Notes: a model not told the origin generated them from the sequence alone. 10,816 bases of DNA from CAMDBL01 sp964498125 (GCA_964498125.1 CAZCGE010000086.1:1-10816), one strand, 5' to 3'; positions 1 to 7,606 are shown, counted from the stretch's first letter. Translations and numbers: made by a program.

Positions 1-73
1 CGAACCGCGCCTCGAACTCCGGCGCCGTCTTGGGAAAATCACGCCACAGATCGTCCGGCATCGAGTGCGTCAT
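1..73 (-). CDS. IS1595-like transposase, N-terminal fragment (runs off the window)
   Basis: Only the first 24 codons are inside the window. The start is ATG at 73-71, and the peptide begins MTHSMPDDLWRDFPKTAPEF and continues EARF. The pattern F-P-x-T-x-x-E-F-x-x-R-F at the very N-terminus is what I know from IS1595-family transposases, where it precedes the zinc-ribbon and the DDE-type catalytic domain; both would lie outside the window. The start is supported by a strong Shine-Dalgarno AAGGAG (minus strand, 86-81) seven bases upstream. That SD lies in the loop of a short hairpin (see separate entry). I could not see a convincing terminal inverted repeat between the start codon and the kinase gene, so I cannot say whether the element is intact. 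The family call rests on a short stretch; an unrelated conserved protein is possible. Confidence 0.5.
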   Translation of the reverse strand, partial: MTHSMPDDLWRDFPKTAPEFEARF

Positions 74-75
74 GG

Positions 76-92
76 TCCAACTCCTTGTTGGA
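76..92 (-). promoter_or_regulatory. Hairpin with the transposase ribosome binding site in its loop
   Basis: The 6-bp arms TCCAAC (76-81) and GTTGGA (87-92) are perfect inverted repeats separated by five bases. On the transcribed (minus) strand the Shine-Dalgarno AAGGAG spans the loop and the first base of one arm, just before the ATG at 73. Such a structure could modulate ribosome access to the transposase message. The arms are short, so chance is possible. Confidence 0.3.
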
Positions 93-103
93 ACTCATGT
101 AGC

Positions 104-243
104 TGGCGATTGCGCCGGAACTATGGGGATAGGCATGTGCGAGGCGTGAGGTGTAAGGCAATCGCCATACGCTGATGCCACTGATGCTTTTCACACTTTT
201 TTCAGGATCGGCACATGCAGCATTCGAATTAATTTCGTAATTC
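104..243. promoter_or_regulatory. Intergenic region with two inverted repeats, upstream of the kinase operon
   Basis: This region separates the divergent transposase and kinase genes. Two inverted repeats are visible. One is a perfect 10-bp pair, TGGCGATTGC at 104-113 and its complement at 158-167, with 44 bases between. The other is GAATTA-N6-TAATTC at 226-243, in a stretch clearly more A/T-rich (about 180-300) than the rest of the window. The A/T-rich part is the natural place for the kinase promoter and the second repeat could be an operator. I could not pick out a convincing -35/-10 pair. Confidence 0.3.
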
Positions 244-338
244 CATATTCTCTGCCAAACATCTGATGCATTAGGTTCCTTTTCACCATCATGATGTATC
301 TTCGCAGAGCCTCACTAGGCTTTACAGGTGCATTGACC

Positions 339-2075
339 ATGTCTGATACCGATCGAATGGCCGGATTTGCGCGGATCTCTCAATCCTGGTTCCAGCGTGC
401 TGGTCGCGTCTGGGAGGCCCTGCCGGAGTGGAGCCAGATCGTGGCGTCTGGCCAGCGCCTCGCCGACCAGATCAATCAATCGCCCGCGGCCAGCGCTGCC
501 TTGCTGCGAGCCAAACAGGCGACACAGAAAGTGCGCCGGCATACGCGCCTGCATCACATATTCGTGGCGATCGCGGTGTTCAACATCGTCGTTGTCGGCA
601 TCGCACTGTTCATCGGGCATCGTCTGAGCCAGACCCTGGTGCGGTCCGGCGGCATTCAAAATGCATTCACACTGCAATTCGACCGCATCGATGCGGTGCG
701 CCAATCCGTCGGCAACACGGTATCGTTTGGCCGCGACAACCTCGGCACGCAAGCCGCGGCGGGTGTGGCGGATAGCTACAAGCGAGCGGCTGACGCGGTC
801 ACGACCGAGATCACGACACTTGTCGCGGGTTTGCGTGAGTTTGCCCGCGGGCATGAGGCCGTTCTGACACCCCAAGGCCGCTTGACCAGGACGCTCGAAA
901 GCACCCTGGGAGTCGAGCAGACAGGCAGACACGTCATCAACGTGGCTGGAACCATGCTCGATCGCTCGGGCGAGCCAAGCACTTCCAACATCCAGAGTAA
1001 TTTGGCGGTTTTGAACGCGGCGCACGATCGTTTCATGGGCGAAATTGACGCGGTTGCGCGGACATTGCGCAACGCCAATTTCGATTGGCATGCGTCCAAT
1101 ACCATCGCGAGCCGGAGTTTTCCGAGCGTCGGGCCGTTCATGGGCCTGATGATGATTCTCATGATGCTGGCCGCGGCAATCTATGGCCGAACGCTCCAGG
1201 CCGTCTTGCAGAAGCGTCGCGGTGACCTGAAGGCGGCGCTGCGGTCGGCGCACAGGGCCATGGCCACGTCTCGCGCGTTGAATATCGACAAGACCAAGCT
1301 CGACACTGAGCTGCTGGACAAGACACAGAAACTGAAAGAAGCGCAGGACGAGATCGGTCGCAAGGGCCGGCTGGCCCAACTCGGCCAGCTCACCGCCACG
1401 GTGGCCCATGAAATCAGAAATCCGCTCGGCGCCATCCGCACGGCCGCCTATCTGGTGGAGCGCAAGATCAAGGATAAGGGTCTCGGGCTGGAGAATGCCA
1501 TGCAGCGCATTTCCACCGGCGTCGTTCGCTGCGACAAAATCATCTCTGAACTCCTGGACTTCACCCGGTCCAAGGCCCTGATGATGAAAACGCTGCCGGT
1601 CGACAACTGGGTCAAGACCATCGTCGATGAGGAATCCAGGAACCTGCCTGGAATCGTGCAGTTCTCGTTCGATCTCACTGCCGGGGATATGGAAGCCAGC
1701 TTCGATGAAGACCGCATGCGCCGCGTGCTCATCAATCTGCTGTCGAATGCCTCCGAGGCAATGGTTGGCCGTGCCGACGACGCGACGAAGGTCGTGACCG
1801 AGACGCCAAGCATTACCGTCAGCTCACGCCGCATCGGCGAGATTATCGAGCTGGCCGTCACCGACAGCGGCCCTGGCATTTCCGCGGAAAACCTGGCGAA
1901 GGTCATGGAGCCGCTGTTCACGACCAAGTCGTTCGGCGTTGGCCTCGGCTTGCCGGCGGTCGAGAAGATCCTGCAGCAGCACGGTGGTGGCCTCAAGATC
2001 GCCAGCAAGGTTGGGGAAGGTGCGACCTTTACCGCTTGGTTCCCCCTGGCCCAGTCCGAGCGAGTGGCGGCCTGA
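339..2075 (+). CDS. Membrane-bound sensor histidine kinase
   Basis: This is an orthodox sensor kinase of 578 aa. It senses a signal across the inner membrane, autophosphorylates on His and passes phosphate to receiver proteins. One transmembrane helix lies at about residues 74-94 and a second at 266-283. They enclose a roughly 170-residue, mostly helical periplasmic domain that matches no sensor fold I can name. A coiled linker follows, then HisKA with the H-box VAHEIRNP (His357). The HATPase domain has the N-box NLLSNASEA (Asn470), the G1 box DSGPGI (Asp509), the F-box PLFTTK and the G2 box GVGLGLP. I chose the ATG at 339 because AGGTG sits eight bases upstream. The 16 extra codons back to an ATG at 291 include rare-looking AGA and CTA and have A/T-rich third positions. 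The next gene begins one base after this stop, so the two are co-transcribed. The ligand is unknown. Confidence 0.9.
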   Translation: MSDTDRMAGFARISQSWFQRAGRVWEALPEWSQIVASGQRLADQINQSPAASAALLRAKQATQKVRRHTRLHHIFVAIAVFNIVVVGIALFIGHRLSQTLVRSGGIQNAFTLQFDRIDAVRQSVGNTVSFGRDNLGTQAAAGVADSYKRAADAVTTEITTLVAGLREFARGHEAVLTPQGRLTRTLESTLGVEQTGRHVINVAGTMLDRSGEPSTSNIQSNLAVLNAAHDRFMGEIDAVARTLRNANFDWHASNTIASRSFPSVGPFMGLMMILMMLAAAIYGRTLQAVLQKRRGDLKAALRSAHRAMATSRALNIDKTKLDTELLDKTQKLKEAQDEIGRKGRLAQLGQLTATVAHEIRNPLGAIRTAAYLVERKIKDKGLGLENAMQRISTGVVRCDKIISELLDFTRSKALMMKTLPVDNWVKTIVDEESRNLPGIVQFSFDLTAGDMEASFDEDRMRRVLINLLSNASEAMVGRADDATKVVTETPSITVSSRRIGEIIELAVTDSGPGISAENLAKVMEPLFTTKSFGVGLGLPAVEKILQQHGGGLKIASKVGEGATFTAWFPLAQSERVAA

Positions 2076-2076
2076 T

Positions 2077-2814
2077 ATGACACCGCTCAAAATTCTCGTT
2101 GTCGACGACGATCGCAATCACGCCGACTCCCTGGGCGAACTCTTTGCCATGGAGGGCCACCATGTCGAGGTGGCCTACAGCGGCGAGGAAGGCATCGCCG
2201 CATATGATCGGAGCGAGTTTGATCTGGGCCTTATGGATGTCATGATGCCCGGCAAGGACGGCGTGGAAAGTTTTCTCGAGATCCGGCGCCGGCACCCAAC
2301 GGCCAACATCTATATGATGTCGGGCTACAGCGTCGAGCATCTGCTGCGCCTTGCCGCCGCCAATGGCGCGCTGGGTCTGCTGTCGAAACTGATCGAGCCC
2401 AGGAGACTCATCGAAGTCCTGGAGTCCGTACAACCTTCCGGCATCGTACTGGTCGCCGAGGACACCCCGGATATCGGCAAGTCGATGCGTGAGCTGATTG
2501 TGACGAGCGGCAAGACATGCGAACTCGCCACCAACGGCAGGGAAGCGCTGGAGCGCGTCAGTTCTGGCGGGGTCGATGTTCTCATTCTCGATCTGAACAC
2601 GCCGCTGATCGATGGCATCGGCGTGTATTCGACACTGCGCGAGCGGGGGCTGGTTCTGCCCACCATCATCATCATCACGGGTGGTGGTGAACACCATAAG
2701 GACGCCTTGTCGAGCCTCACTGAATTCGAGATGACGGGAATACTGACCAAGCCGTACGAACCGGAAGTCTTGATCAACCAACTGCAACGAATGGTTTCGG
2801 GAGCGCGTCGCTAG
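2077..2814 (+). CDS. Tandem-receiver response regulator with no output domain
   Basis: This 245-aa protein consists of two CheY-like receiver domains and nothing else. REC1 (about 4-118) has the acidic pair Asp10/Asp11, phosphoacceptor Asp54 in LMDVMMPG, Ser82 and Lys104; the usual Pro after that Lys is Leu. REC2 (about 122-241) has Glu128/Asp129, phosphoacceptor Asp172 in LILDLNTP, Thr201 and Lys225 in TKPYEP. Both therefore look competent for phosphorylation. There is no helix-turn-helix, GGDEF, EAL or phosphatase domain, so the protein probably works as a phosphate relay, a sink, or a protein-binding switch. The ATG follows the kinase TGA with one base between (TGATATG), which points to translational coupling. 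Longer starts read into kinase-coding sequence and are not credible, because the protein begins directly with the first receiver strand (MTPLKILVVDDD). Confidence 0.9.
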   Translation: MTPLKILVVDDDRNHADSLGELFAMEGHHVEVAYSGEEGIAAYDRSEFDLGLMDVMMPGKDGVESFLEIRRRHPTANIYMMSGYSVEHLLRLAAANGALGLLSKLIEPRRLIEVLESVQPSGIVLVAEDTPDIGKSMRELIVTSGKTCELATNGREALERVSSGGVDVLILDLNTPLIDGIGVYSTLRERGLVLPTIIIITGGGEHHKDALSSLTEFEMTGILTKPYEPEVLINQLQRMVSGARR

Positions 2815-2874
2815 CCGACGCGGCTGCCCGGCACGCAAACAATTGAGCCAGTAAAGACGACAAGGACAGAATCG

Positions 2875-4209
2875 ATGATCAACTTTGCGGAACAACCCAA
2901 TCTCATCAACCTCCTGCTGGAGGCGAGAGATCTCGACTGGAACCCGAATATTCCGACACCGCAGGGCCTGACCGTGCAAAACATGCGCGGTCGCGGCATC
3001 GACGAGTACAGGATCTTCCTGACTGCCATCGAGCAGAAGGCTACGACAGGCCTGCTATCCGGGCTGAAGATGTTTTCCAAGCAGATCGCGCAGATCACGT
3101 CGATCGTCGTTTGCGAACACCACATCAAGATTGGCAGCTCCAACGCAGGCCAAACCACCGGCGAGGAGACCACTGTCGCCATCAAGGATATCAGCATGGT
3201 TGCCGTTCGCCCCGCGTCCGCGACATTCAGGGCCAGCTTGCAAGTCTCGGTCTGCGGCGCCACGCCCGATGTGCCTGCGACCAAATTTGACATGGGGGCG
3301 GGCCTACCATTGCCCACACTGCAATGGCTGCGGGATCGCCTGATCCTGGAAGTTTCCGGCCTGGTCTCGCGGCCCCTCTATAACGTGGGGCGGCGGACCA
3401 CTCGCCGGACCTTCAATCCCGACGACGAACAGTACATGTGCTGGCCGACGGGGCCCAATCGGCTGATCGATATGTTCATCGCCGGTGCTCCAAACCGGAG
3501 TGTGAAGTTCCAGGCGGCCTGCCTCGCACAGGATTGGACAGGCGCGGCAAGCCACATTCAGTGGCTGAGGGCTGCCGGCGCGGCGGTTGGCGCGGGGCAA
3601 CTTTCGGAGCTGTGCCAACGCCTGGAAATCGAGATCGAGGGCAAGGATCCGACACAGCTCGGCAAACTGAACGTGTATTACCAGGCGGAATTCCAGCGCG
3701 TCAGCGAATGCCTGGATTGCATCAGGCGGGGTGAGCCGCCGCCGAAGTTCAGCAAGAGTACCACGGAGGCGGCCGCGGCGCTGTTCGAGGGCCGGCGTCC
3801 GTTCGAGGGCCTGAAAATCCTGCTTGTCGAGGACAGTCTCGTCAACCAGGAGCTGGCGCGGGACACCCTGGAGAACGAGGGGTTTGTCGTCACCTCGGCG
3901 CGGTCCGGCGAAGCGGCCATCACCGAGTTTGCCAAGGGCAGCTTCGACCTGATCCTGATGGATTGCCAGATGCCCGGCATGGGCGGCCTGGAGGCGACGC
4001 GCATCATTCGCAACAATGAGCTGAACAGCTTCCGGCCGAAGATCCCGATCATCGCCTTGACCGCGCATACGTTGCGCGATGACCGCAATCGCTGCCTTGC
4101 CGTCGGCATGAACGATTATCTTGGCAAGCCCTACACGACCGAGGAGCTCATGGAAATGCTCCTCAAGTGGCTGCCGGAAGTGCCGGCTGCCGAGCAGGCC
4201 GCCGGCTGA
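2875..4209 (+). CDS. Unknown N-terminal domain, Hpt-like domain lacking its His, and C-terminal receiver
   Basis: This 444-aa protein has an AAGGA ribosome site eight bases before its ATG and lies 60 bases after the tandem-receiver gene, probably in the same operon. Residues 1 to about 190 match no domain I recognise. The region is soluble, mixed helix and strand, with no signal peptide or membrane segment. Residues about 196-283 follow the Hpt pattern closely (LIDMFIAGAP, then AQDWTGAASHIQWLRAAG, then VGAGQLSELCQRLE). At the position of the phosphorylatable His the residue is Gln229, and the usual Lys-Gly that follows is Arg232-Ala233. His227 lies two residues earlier. Residues 312-434 form a complete receiver: Glu319/Asp320, phosphoacceptor Asp363 in LMDCQMPGMGG, Thr396 and Lys418 in GKPY. 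The receiver is likely phosphorylated from the cassette kinase. The N-terminal part may be the output of the system; that is inference. Confidence 0.85.
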   Translation: MINFAEQPNLINLLLEARDLDWNPNIPTPQGLTVQNMRGRGIDEYRIFLTAIEQKATTGLLSGLKMFSKQIAQITSIVVCEHHIKIGSSNAGQTTGEETTVAIKDISMVAVRPASATFRASLQVSVCGATPDVPATKFDMGAGLPLPTLQWLRDRLILEVSGLVSRPLYNVGRRTTRRTFNPDDEQYMCWPTGPNRLIDMFIAGAPNRSVKFQAACLAQDWTGAASHIQWLRAAGAAVGAGQLSELCQRLEIEIEGKDPTQLGKLNVYYQAEFQRVSECLDCIRRGEPPPKFSKSTTEAAAALFEGRRPFEGLKILLVEDSLVNQELARDTLENEGFVVTSARSGEAAITEFAKGSFDLILMDCQMPGMGGLEATRIIRNNELNSFRPKIPIIALTAHTLRDDRNRCLAVGMNDYLGKPYTTEELMEMLLKWLPEVPAAEQAAG

Positions 4210-4236
4210 AGCTTCGGTTGCAGGTAATGAAGCCGT

Positions 4237-4263
4237 CAGCGCCCGCCATCATTGCTGGCGCTG
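4237..4263. terminator. Weak hairpin between convergent genes
   Basis: The arms CAGCGCC (4237-4243) and GGCGCTG (4257-4263) pair perfectly over a 13-base loop. They lie in the 65 bases between the ends of the signalling operon and msrA. No T-tract follows on either strand, so intrinsic termination is doubtful; position is the main argument. Confidence 0.25.
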
Positions 4264-4274
4264 GGTCGGCCTCG

Positions 4275-4931
4275 TTACGCGGCCACGCCGGTGCCAATCG
4301 GGCACGCCAAGCCCGTGCCGCCGAGGCCGCAATAGCCATGCGGAACCTTGGCCAGATATTGCTGGTGGTAATCCTCGGCGAAATAGAACTCCGGCGCCGG
4401 CAGGATCTCCGTCGTGATCGACCCGAAGCCGTTGCCGGCGAGCACCCGGTTGTAAGCATCCTTCGACGCTTCGGCCGCACGCGCTTGGGTGTCCGAATAG
4501 GTGTAGATGCCGGAGCGGTATTGCGTGCCCGCGTCATTGCCTTGGCGCATGCCTTGGGTCGGATCGTGCGACTCCCAGAAGGTCTTGAGCAGCATCTCGT
4601 AGCTGATCGCTTTGGGCTCGAACACCACCAGGACCACCTCGTTGTGACCGGTCAAGCCGGAACACACTTCCTCGTAGGTGGCATTGGGCGTGTGGCCAGC
4701 GGCATACCCGACCGCGGTCACCCAGATGCCAGCGTTGAGCTGCCAGAACTTGCGCTCGGCCCCCCAGAAGCAGCCCAGGCCGAACATGGCTTTCTCGGCG
4801 CCGGCAGGGTATGGCCCCGCGAGGGGGCGGTCGCTGATGAAATGAGCCTTGGCCGTTACGATCGGATTGGGCCGGCCCTTGAGCGCCTTGTCGGGGGCAG
4901 GAATTTCGAGTTTCTTGCGTGAGAACAGCAT
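4275..4931 (-). CDS. msrA: Peptide methionine sulfoxide reductase MsrA
   Basis: MsrA reduces the S-form of methionine sulfoxide in proteins back to methionine, using thioredoxin, and repairs oxidative damage. The protein is 218 aa, the usual length for the longer MsrA type. The catalytic motif GCFWGAER carries Cys54. Other family signatures are GYAAGHTPNATYEEVCSG, GHNEVV, a FWESHDPTQ block, DAGTQYRSGIY, and YFAEDYHQQYL. The resolving cysteines are Cys201 in GYCG and Cys210 near the C-terminus, so the full three-Cys recycling system is present. No signal peptide is seen, so it should be cytoplasmic. A weak GGTGA lies close before the ATG. A TATAGT hexamer at 4969-4964 could be a -10 box but has no good -35. 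The gene is transcribed alone, convergent with the signalling operon and separated from the efflux operon by a terminator. Confidence 0.96.
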   Translation of the reverse strand: MLFSRKKLEIPAPDKALKGRPNPIVTAKAHFISDRPLAGPYPAGAEKAMFGLGCFWGAERKFWQLNAGIWVTAVGYAAGHTPNATYEEVCSGLTGHNEVVLVVFEPKAISYEMLLKTFWESHDPTQGMRQGNDAGTQYRSGIYTYSDTQARAAEASKDAYNRVLAGNGFGSITTEILPAPEFYFAEDYHQQYLAKVPHGYCGLGGTGLACPIGTGVAA

Positions 4932-5070
4932 GGGATCACCATCAGGTCGCGGTTTCTGGCGCCACTATAATCGCAGCCAGGGCATCCGGCATCTGACATT
5001 TGCTCAAGTTTACGCGATGAGCCCCCGCCAGACGCGGTCAGGCCCCGCAGTGATGGTTAAAAAGCGATCG

Positions 5071-5089
5071 AAAACGCCCGACGCGGGCG
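5071..5089 (-). terminator. Rho-independent terminator of the efflux operon
   Basis: On the minus strand CGCCCG-CGT-CGGGCG (5089-5075) forms a 6-bp all-G/C hairpin with a 3-base loop, followed directly by TTTT. A second T-run lies about ten bases further on. It starts 15 bases after the stop of the small membrane protein gene, where the efflux operon should end, and before msrA on the same strand. Confidence 0.8.
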
Positions 5090-5104
5090 CCTGATTGAAG
5101 CCAC

Positions 5105-5419
5105 TCAATTGGTAAAGACGTCAATGCGGCGGCGGCGGCGGCCAAGATACCCAAACAGCAGGCCCAGCCCGCCGAGCGCCAGGAAGGTCGGCAGCTGCAG
5201 GACGCGCGCCACCAGTGCATCCCAAATCAACGGCGATGAGGCCTGACTGACCGCGTTTCGCGTGGCGGCAAGGCTGCGTGGCGCGGTATCGCTCCACAGC
5301 TTGCCGAGCGATGTCGGCGCGAAAGCCGCCTGCTCAGGCCGCGGTCGCGTGGCGTCGGTGACCAGGGCAACCAGTGCTGCGATCAGGCATATCCCGGCGA
5401 GAAAGCGCAGGACTGTCAT
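5105..5419 (-). CDS. Small two-helix membrane protein at the end of the efflux operon
   Basis: A 104-aa protein with one hydrophobic helix at about 4-22 (FLAGICLIAALVALVTDA) and a second at about 76-92 (LPTFLALGGLGLLFGYLG). The second helix is followed by five arginines and a short C-terminal tail ending in VFTN. The stretch between the helices (about 23-75) is polar and rich in Ala, Ser and Thr. By the positive-inside rule the Arg cluster and the tail are cytoplasmic and the middle probably periplasmic. I recall similar short proteins in alphaproteobacteria but know no function for them. The start is supported by GGAG seven bases before the ATG. It lies 150 bases after the permease stop, so it may share the operon transcript or have its own promoter. 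The terminator just downstream closes the unit. A role as accessory subunit of the transporter is a guess from position. Confidence 0.7.
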   Translation of the reverse strand: MTVLRFLAGICLIAALVALVTDATRPRPEQAAFAPTSLGKLWSDTAPRSLAATRNAVSQASSPLIWDALVARVLQLPTFLALGGLGLLFGYLGRRRRRIDVFTN

Positions 5420-5569
5420 GTAAATCTCCGCCGCAAGGTGTCCGTAGTCCCACCGGCAATGGATGCTGGTGCCGGCTGTCGTCGAGGACCACGATCCGCC
5501 GGGTAGCCCGACTCGCCAGCGTTAGGCAAGAACCATGGCGGTCCCGCGGCCATCCGCGTATTCGATCGC

Positions 5570-6802
5570 TTACTCCGTCCGCAGTGCCTCGATCGGATTG
5601 AGGAATGAGGCGCGCCGGGCCGGAAAGAAGCCAAAGAAGATACCCGTGGCGGCGGCGGCGGCAATCGCCAGCAAGACCACGTTGGGCGAAATCAGGATCG
5701 GCCATTCCGCCAGCTTCGCGGTGGCATAGGCCGCGCCTACGCCCAGGACGATGCCGAACAATCCGCCCAGCAGGCACAACGTGATGGCTTCGACCAGGAA
5801 TTGCAGCATGATGTCGTTGCGGCGCGCACCGACGGCCATCCTGAGGCCAATCTCGCGCGTCCGCTCGGTCACGGACACCAGCATGATGTTCATGATGCCG
5901 ATACCGCCGACGATCAGTGAAATGAGCGACGTGGCGCCAAGCAGCCAGCCCAGCGTTGTTTGCGCGGCAGTGCGCGCGCGCAGGAACTCGGCAAGGTTGC
6001 GAACCGAGAAGTTATCTTCCTGGCCCGGCAGCACGCGACGGCTTTGCCGCAGCGTCTGCTCGAGTTGCTCTTGGGCTTCCGCCAAGTCGACGCTGGGGTC
6101 GAACTTGACGGCGATGCTGCCGACTTGACTGGGGATCAGCGCGTTGCGGCCGACGATGCGGCCGCGGGCCGCCGTCATGGGAAGGATGATGACATCGTCC
6201 TGATCCTGTCCCCAGGTGGTCTGACCCTTGGCGACCAGGCTGCCGATCACCGTGAAATGATCCTCGCGGATGCGGATGACCTGGCCGACCGGGTCCTCGC
6301 CGGCGAACAGATTGCGGATCACCGTCTGGCCGACCAGGGCGACACGCGCGTTGGTGCGCAGGTCCTGGGCGGTGAACTCGCGTCCGTTTTCGATCGACCA
6401 GTCGCGTGCGGTGAAATACTGCTCATGCACGCCCCAGATACGCGTTGTCGTATTGGTGTTGCCGCGCACGACCACGGCGCTGCCCTGCAGTTGCCCCGAG
6501 ATGGCGGTGACACCCTGCACCTTCTGTCGGATCGCCGCGAGATCGGCTTCCGACAGCGGCACGCTGGTACCGGCGCCGCCCGAGCGGCCACCGACCATGG
6601 CCGAGCCGGGGAAGATGACCAGCAGGTTGGTGCCGAGCGCATTGATCTGCCGATCGACCTCGGAGCGCGCGCCTGAGCCGACGGCGACCATGACGATGAC
6701 GGAGGCGACGCCGATGACGATGCCCAACGTCGTCAACACGCTGCGCAGCGTGTTGGAGATGATGGCCGCCAGAGCAACCTTGAGATGGTCGAACAGGTTC
6801 AC
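5570..6802 (-). CDS. MacB-type ABC transporter permease
   Basis: A 410-aa permease of the MacB/FtsX class, which works as a mechanotransmission pump with a periplasmic adaptor rather than by moving substrate across the inner membrane. One transmembrane helix lies at about 22-42. A large periplasmic domain spans about 45-280, with MacB_PCD features (LGTNLLVIFPG, LSEADLAAIRQ, GREFTAQDL, LVGQTV). Three more helices lie at about 285-310, 335-360 and 372-393. The cytoplasmic loop RTREIGLRMAVGARRNDI after helix 2 is the coupling segment that contacts the ATPase, and the C-terminal PARRASFLNPIEALRTE is standard. Unlike enterobacterial MacB the ATPase is a separate gene. The start codon is GTG (6802-6800), with GAGG overlapping the upstream TGA stop about ten bases before it. 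The spacing to the ATPase gene is 12 bases. The substrate cannot be told from sequence. Confidence 0.93.
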   Translation of the reverse strand: MNLFDHLKVALAAIISNTLRSVLTTLGIVIGVASVIVMVAVGSGARSEVDRQINALGTNLLVIFPGSAMVGGRSGGAGTSVPLSEADLAAIRQKVQGVTAISGQLQGSAVVVRGNTNTTTRIWGVHEQYFTARDWSIENGREFTAQDLRTNARVALVGQTVIRNLFAGEDPVGQVIRIREDHFTVIGSLVAKGQTTWGQDQDDVIILPMTAARGRIVGRNALIPSQVGSIAVKFDPSVDLAEAQEQLEQTLRQSRRVLPGQEDNFSVRNLAEFLRARTAAQTTLGWLLGATSLISLIVGGIGIMNIMLVSVTERTREIGLRMAVGARRNDIMLQFLVEAITLCLLGGLFGIVLGVGAAYATAKLAEWPILISPNVVLLAIAAAAATGIFFGFFPARRASFLNPIEALRTE

Positions 6803-6814
6803 GGGCGCTGGTCC

Positions 6815-7606
6815 TCAGATTGGAGTTGCCCGGGCTGCATCGCGCGCCGGCGCCTTGGCCGCAATGCCGGGCTGGCGTGCGTCCTCGACAATGCGGCCGT
6901 CACGGAACAGGATCTTGCGCTTGGCATAGGCGGCGACGTCGGCCTCGTGGGTGACGATGACAACGGTGATGCCCTGGGCGTTGAGATTGCAGAATGTGTC
7001 CATGATCTCCTCGGCCGTCTTGCTGTCGAGCGCGCCGGTCGGCTCGTCGGCGAGCAGCAGCCTGGGATTGTTGACGAGCGCGCGGGCGATGGCGACGCGC
7101 TGCTGTTGGCCGCCGGAGAGCTGGCTCGGATGGTTCATCAGCCGGTCGCCCAGCCCAACCTCCTCCAAGCGGCGCCGGGCAATGGCCTCAGGGTTGTCGG
7201 GTTTGGGATTGGAATAAACCAACGGCAGCATCACCTGACGCAGCGCCGTCGTGCGCGGCAGCAGATTGAACTGCTGGAATACGAATCCGATCGTGCGATT
7301 GCGCAGGCCCGCCAGCTCATCGCTGGCAAGCTCCGCGACATTGCGCCCGCTCAGCAGCAGTGTGCCCGATGTCGGCACGTCGAGCGCGCCGATCAGATTC
7401 ATCATCGTCGACTTGCCCGATCCCGACGGGCCCATGATGGCGACGAACTCGCCGTCCTGGATCTCGAAGGTGACGTCGTTGAGCGCGCGCACCGTCTGCT
7501 CGCCAAGCGTATAAACCTTCGAGACGCCGCGCGCGGCGATCAGCGGCGGCCGCGCCGATCCCGGCATCTGCTGCGCCATGTCCGCGGGCTTGACGGCAAT
7601 CGTCAT
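6815..7606 (-). CDS. ABC transporter ATP-binding protein (MacB/LolD type)
   Basis: A 263-aa ATPase that powers the neighbouring permease. Walker A GPSGSGKST spans 59-67, the Q-loop is at Gln111, the signature LSGGQQQRVA begins at 163, Walker B is LLLADE (183-188) with catalytic Glu188, the D-loop is GALD and the switch His is His220. The sequence around the Q-loop (IGFVFQQFNLLPRTTALRQV) and the spacing place it in the MacB/LolD/FtsE family. It carries about 20 extra N-terminal residues (MTIAVKPADMAQQMPG...) and an Ala-rich C-terminal tail with no known role. Its ATG overlaps the adaptor stop as ATGA (7606-7603), a sign of translational coupling. Confidence 0.95.
   Translation of the reverse strand: MTIAVKPADMAQQMPGSARPPLIAARGVSKVYTLGEQTVRALNDVTFEIQDGEFVAIMGPSGSGKSTMMNLIGALDVPTSGTLLLSGRNVAELASDELAGLRNRTIGFVFQQFNLLPRTTALRQVMLPLVYSNPKPDNPEAIARRRLEEVGLGDRLMNHPSQLSGGQQQRVAIARALVNNPRLLLADEPTGALDSKTAEEIMDTFCNLNAQGITVVIVTHEADVAAYAKRKILFRDGRIVEDARQPGIAAKAPARDAARATPI

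Noticed and set aside
117..121. GGAAC as the -35 of an EcfG-type general stress promoter
   Set aside because: No CGTT-like -10 follows at 16-17 bases, so the pentamer alone is not enough.
315..1409. Long minus-strand open frame opposite the kinase
   Set aside because: It is rich in Arg, His, Gln and Gly with no domain texture and lies fully opposite a clear kinase with all catalytic boxes; it is an antisense shadow in G+C-rich DNA.
3304..4068. Minus-strand open frame of about 250 codons opposite the receiver gene
   Set aside because: It is antisense to the Hpt-like and receiver region, without recognisable motifs or ribosome site.
4167..4922. Plus-strand open frame of about 250 codons opposite msrA
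   Set aside because: The composition is Arg/Gly/Ala-rich shadow sequence, while msrA on the other strand has every family motif.
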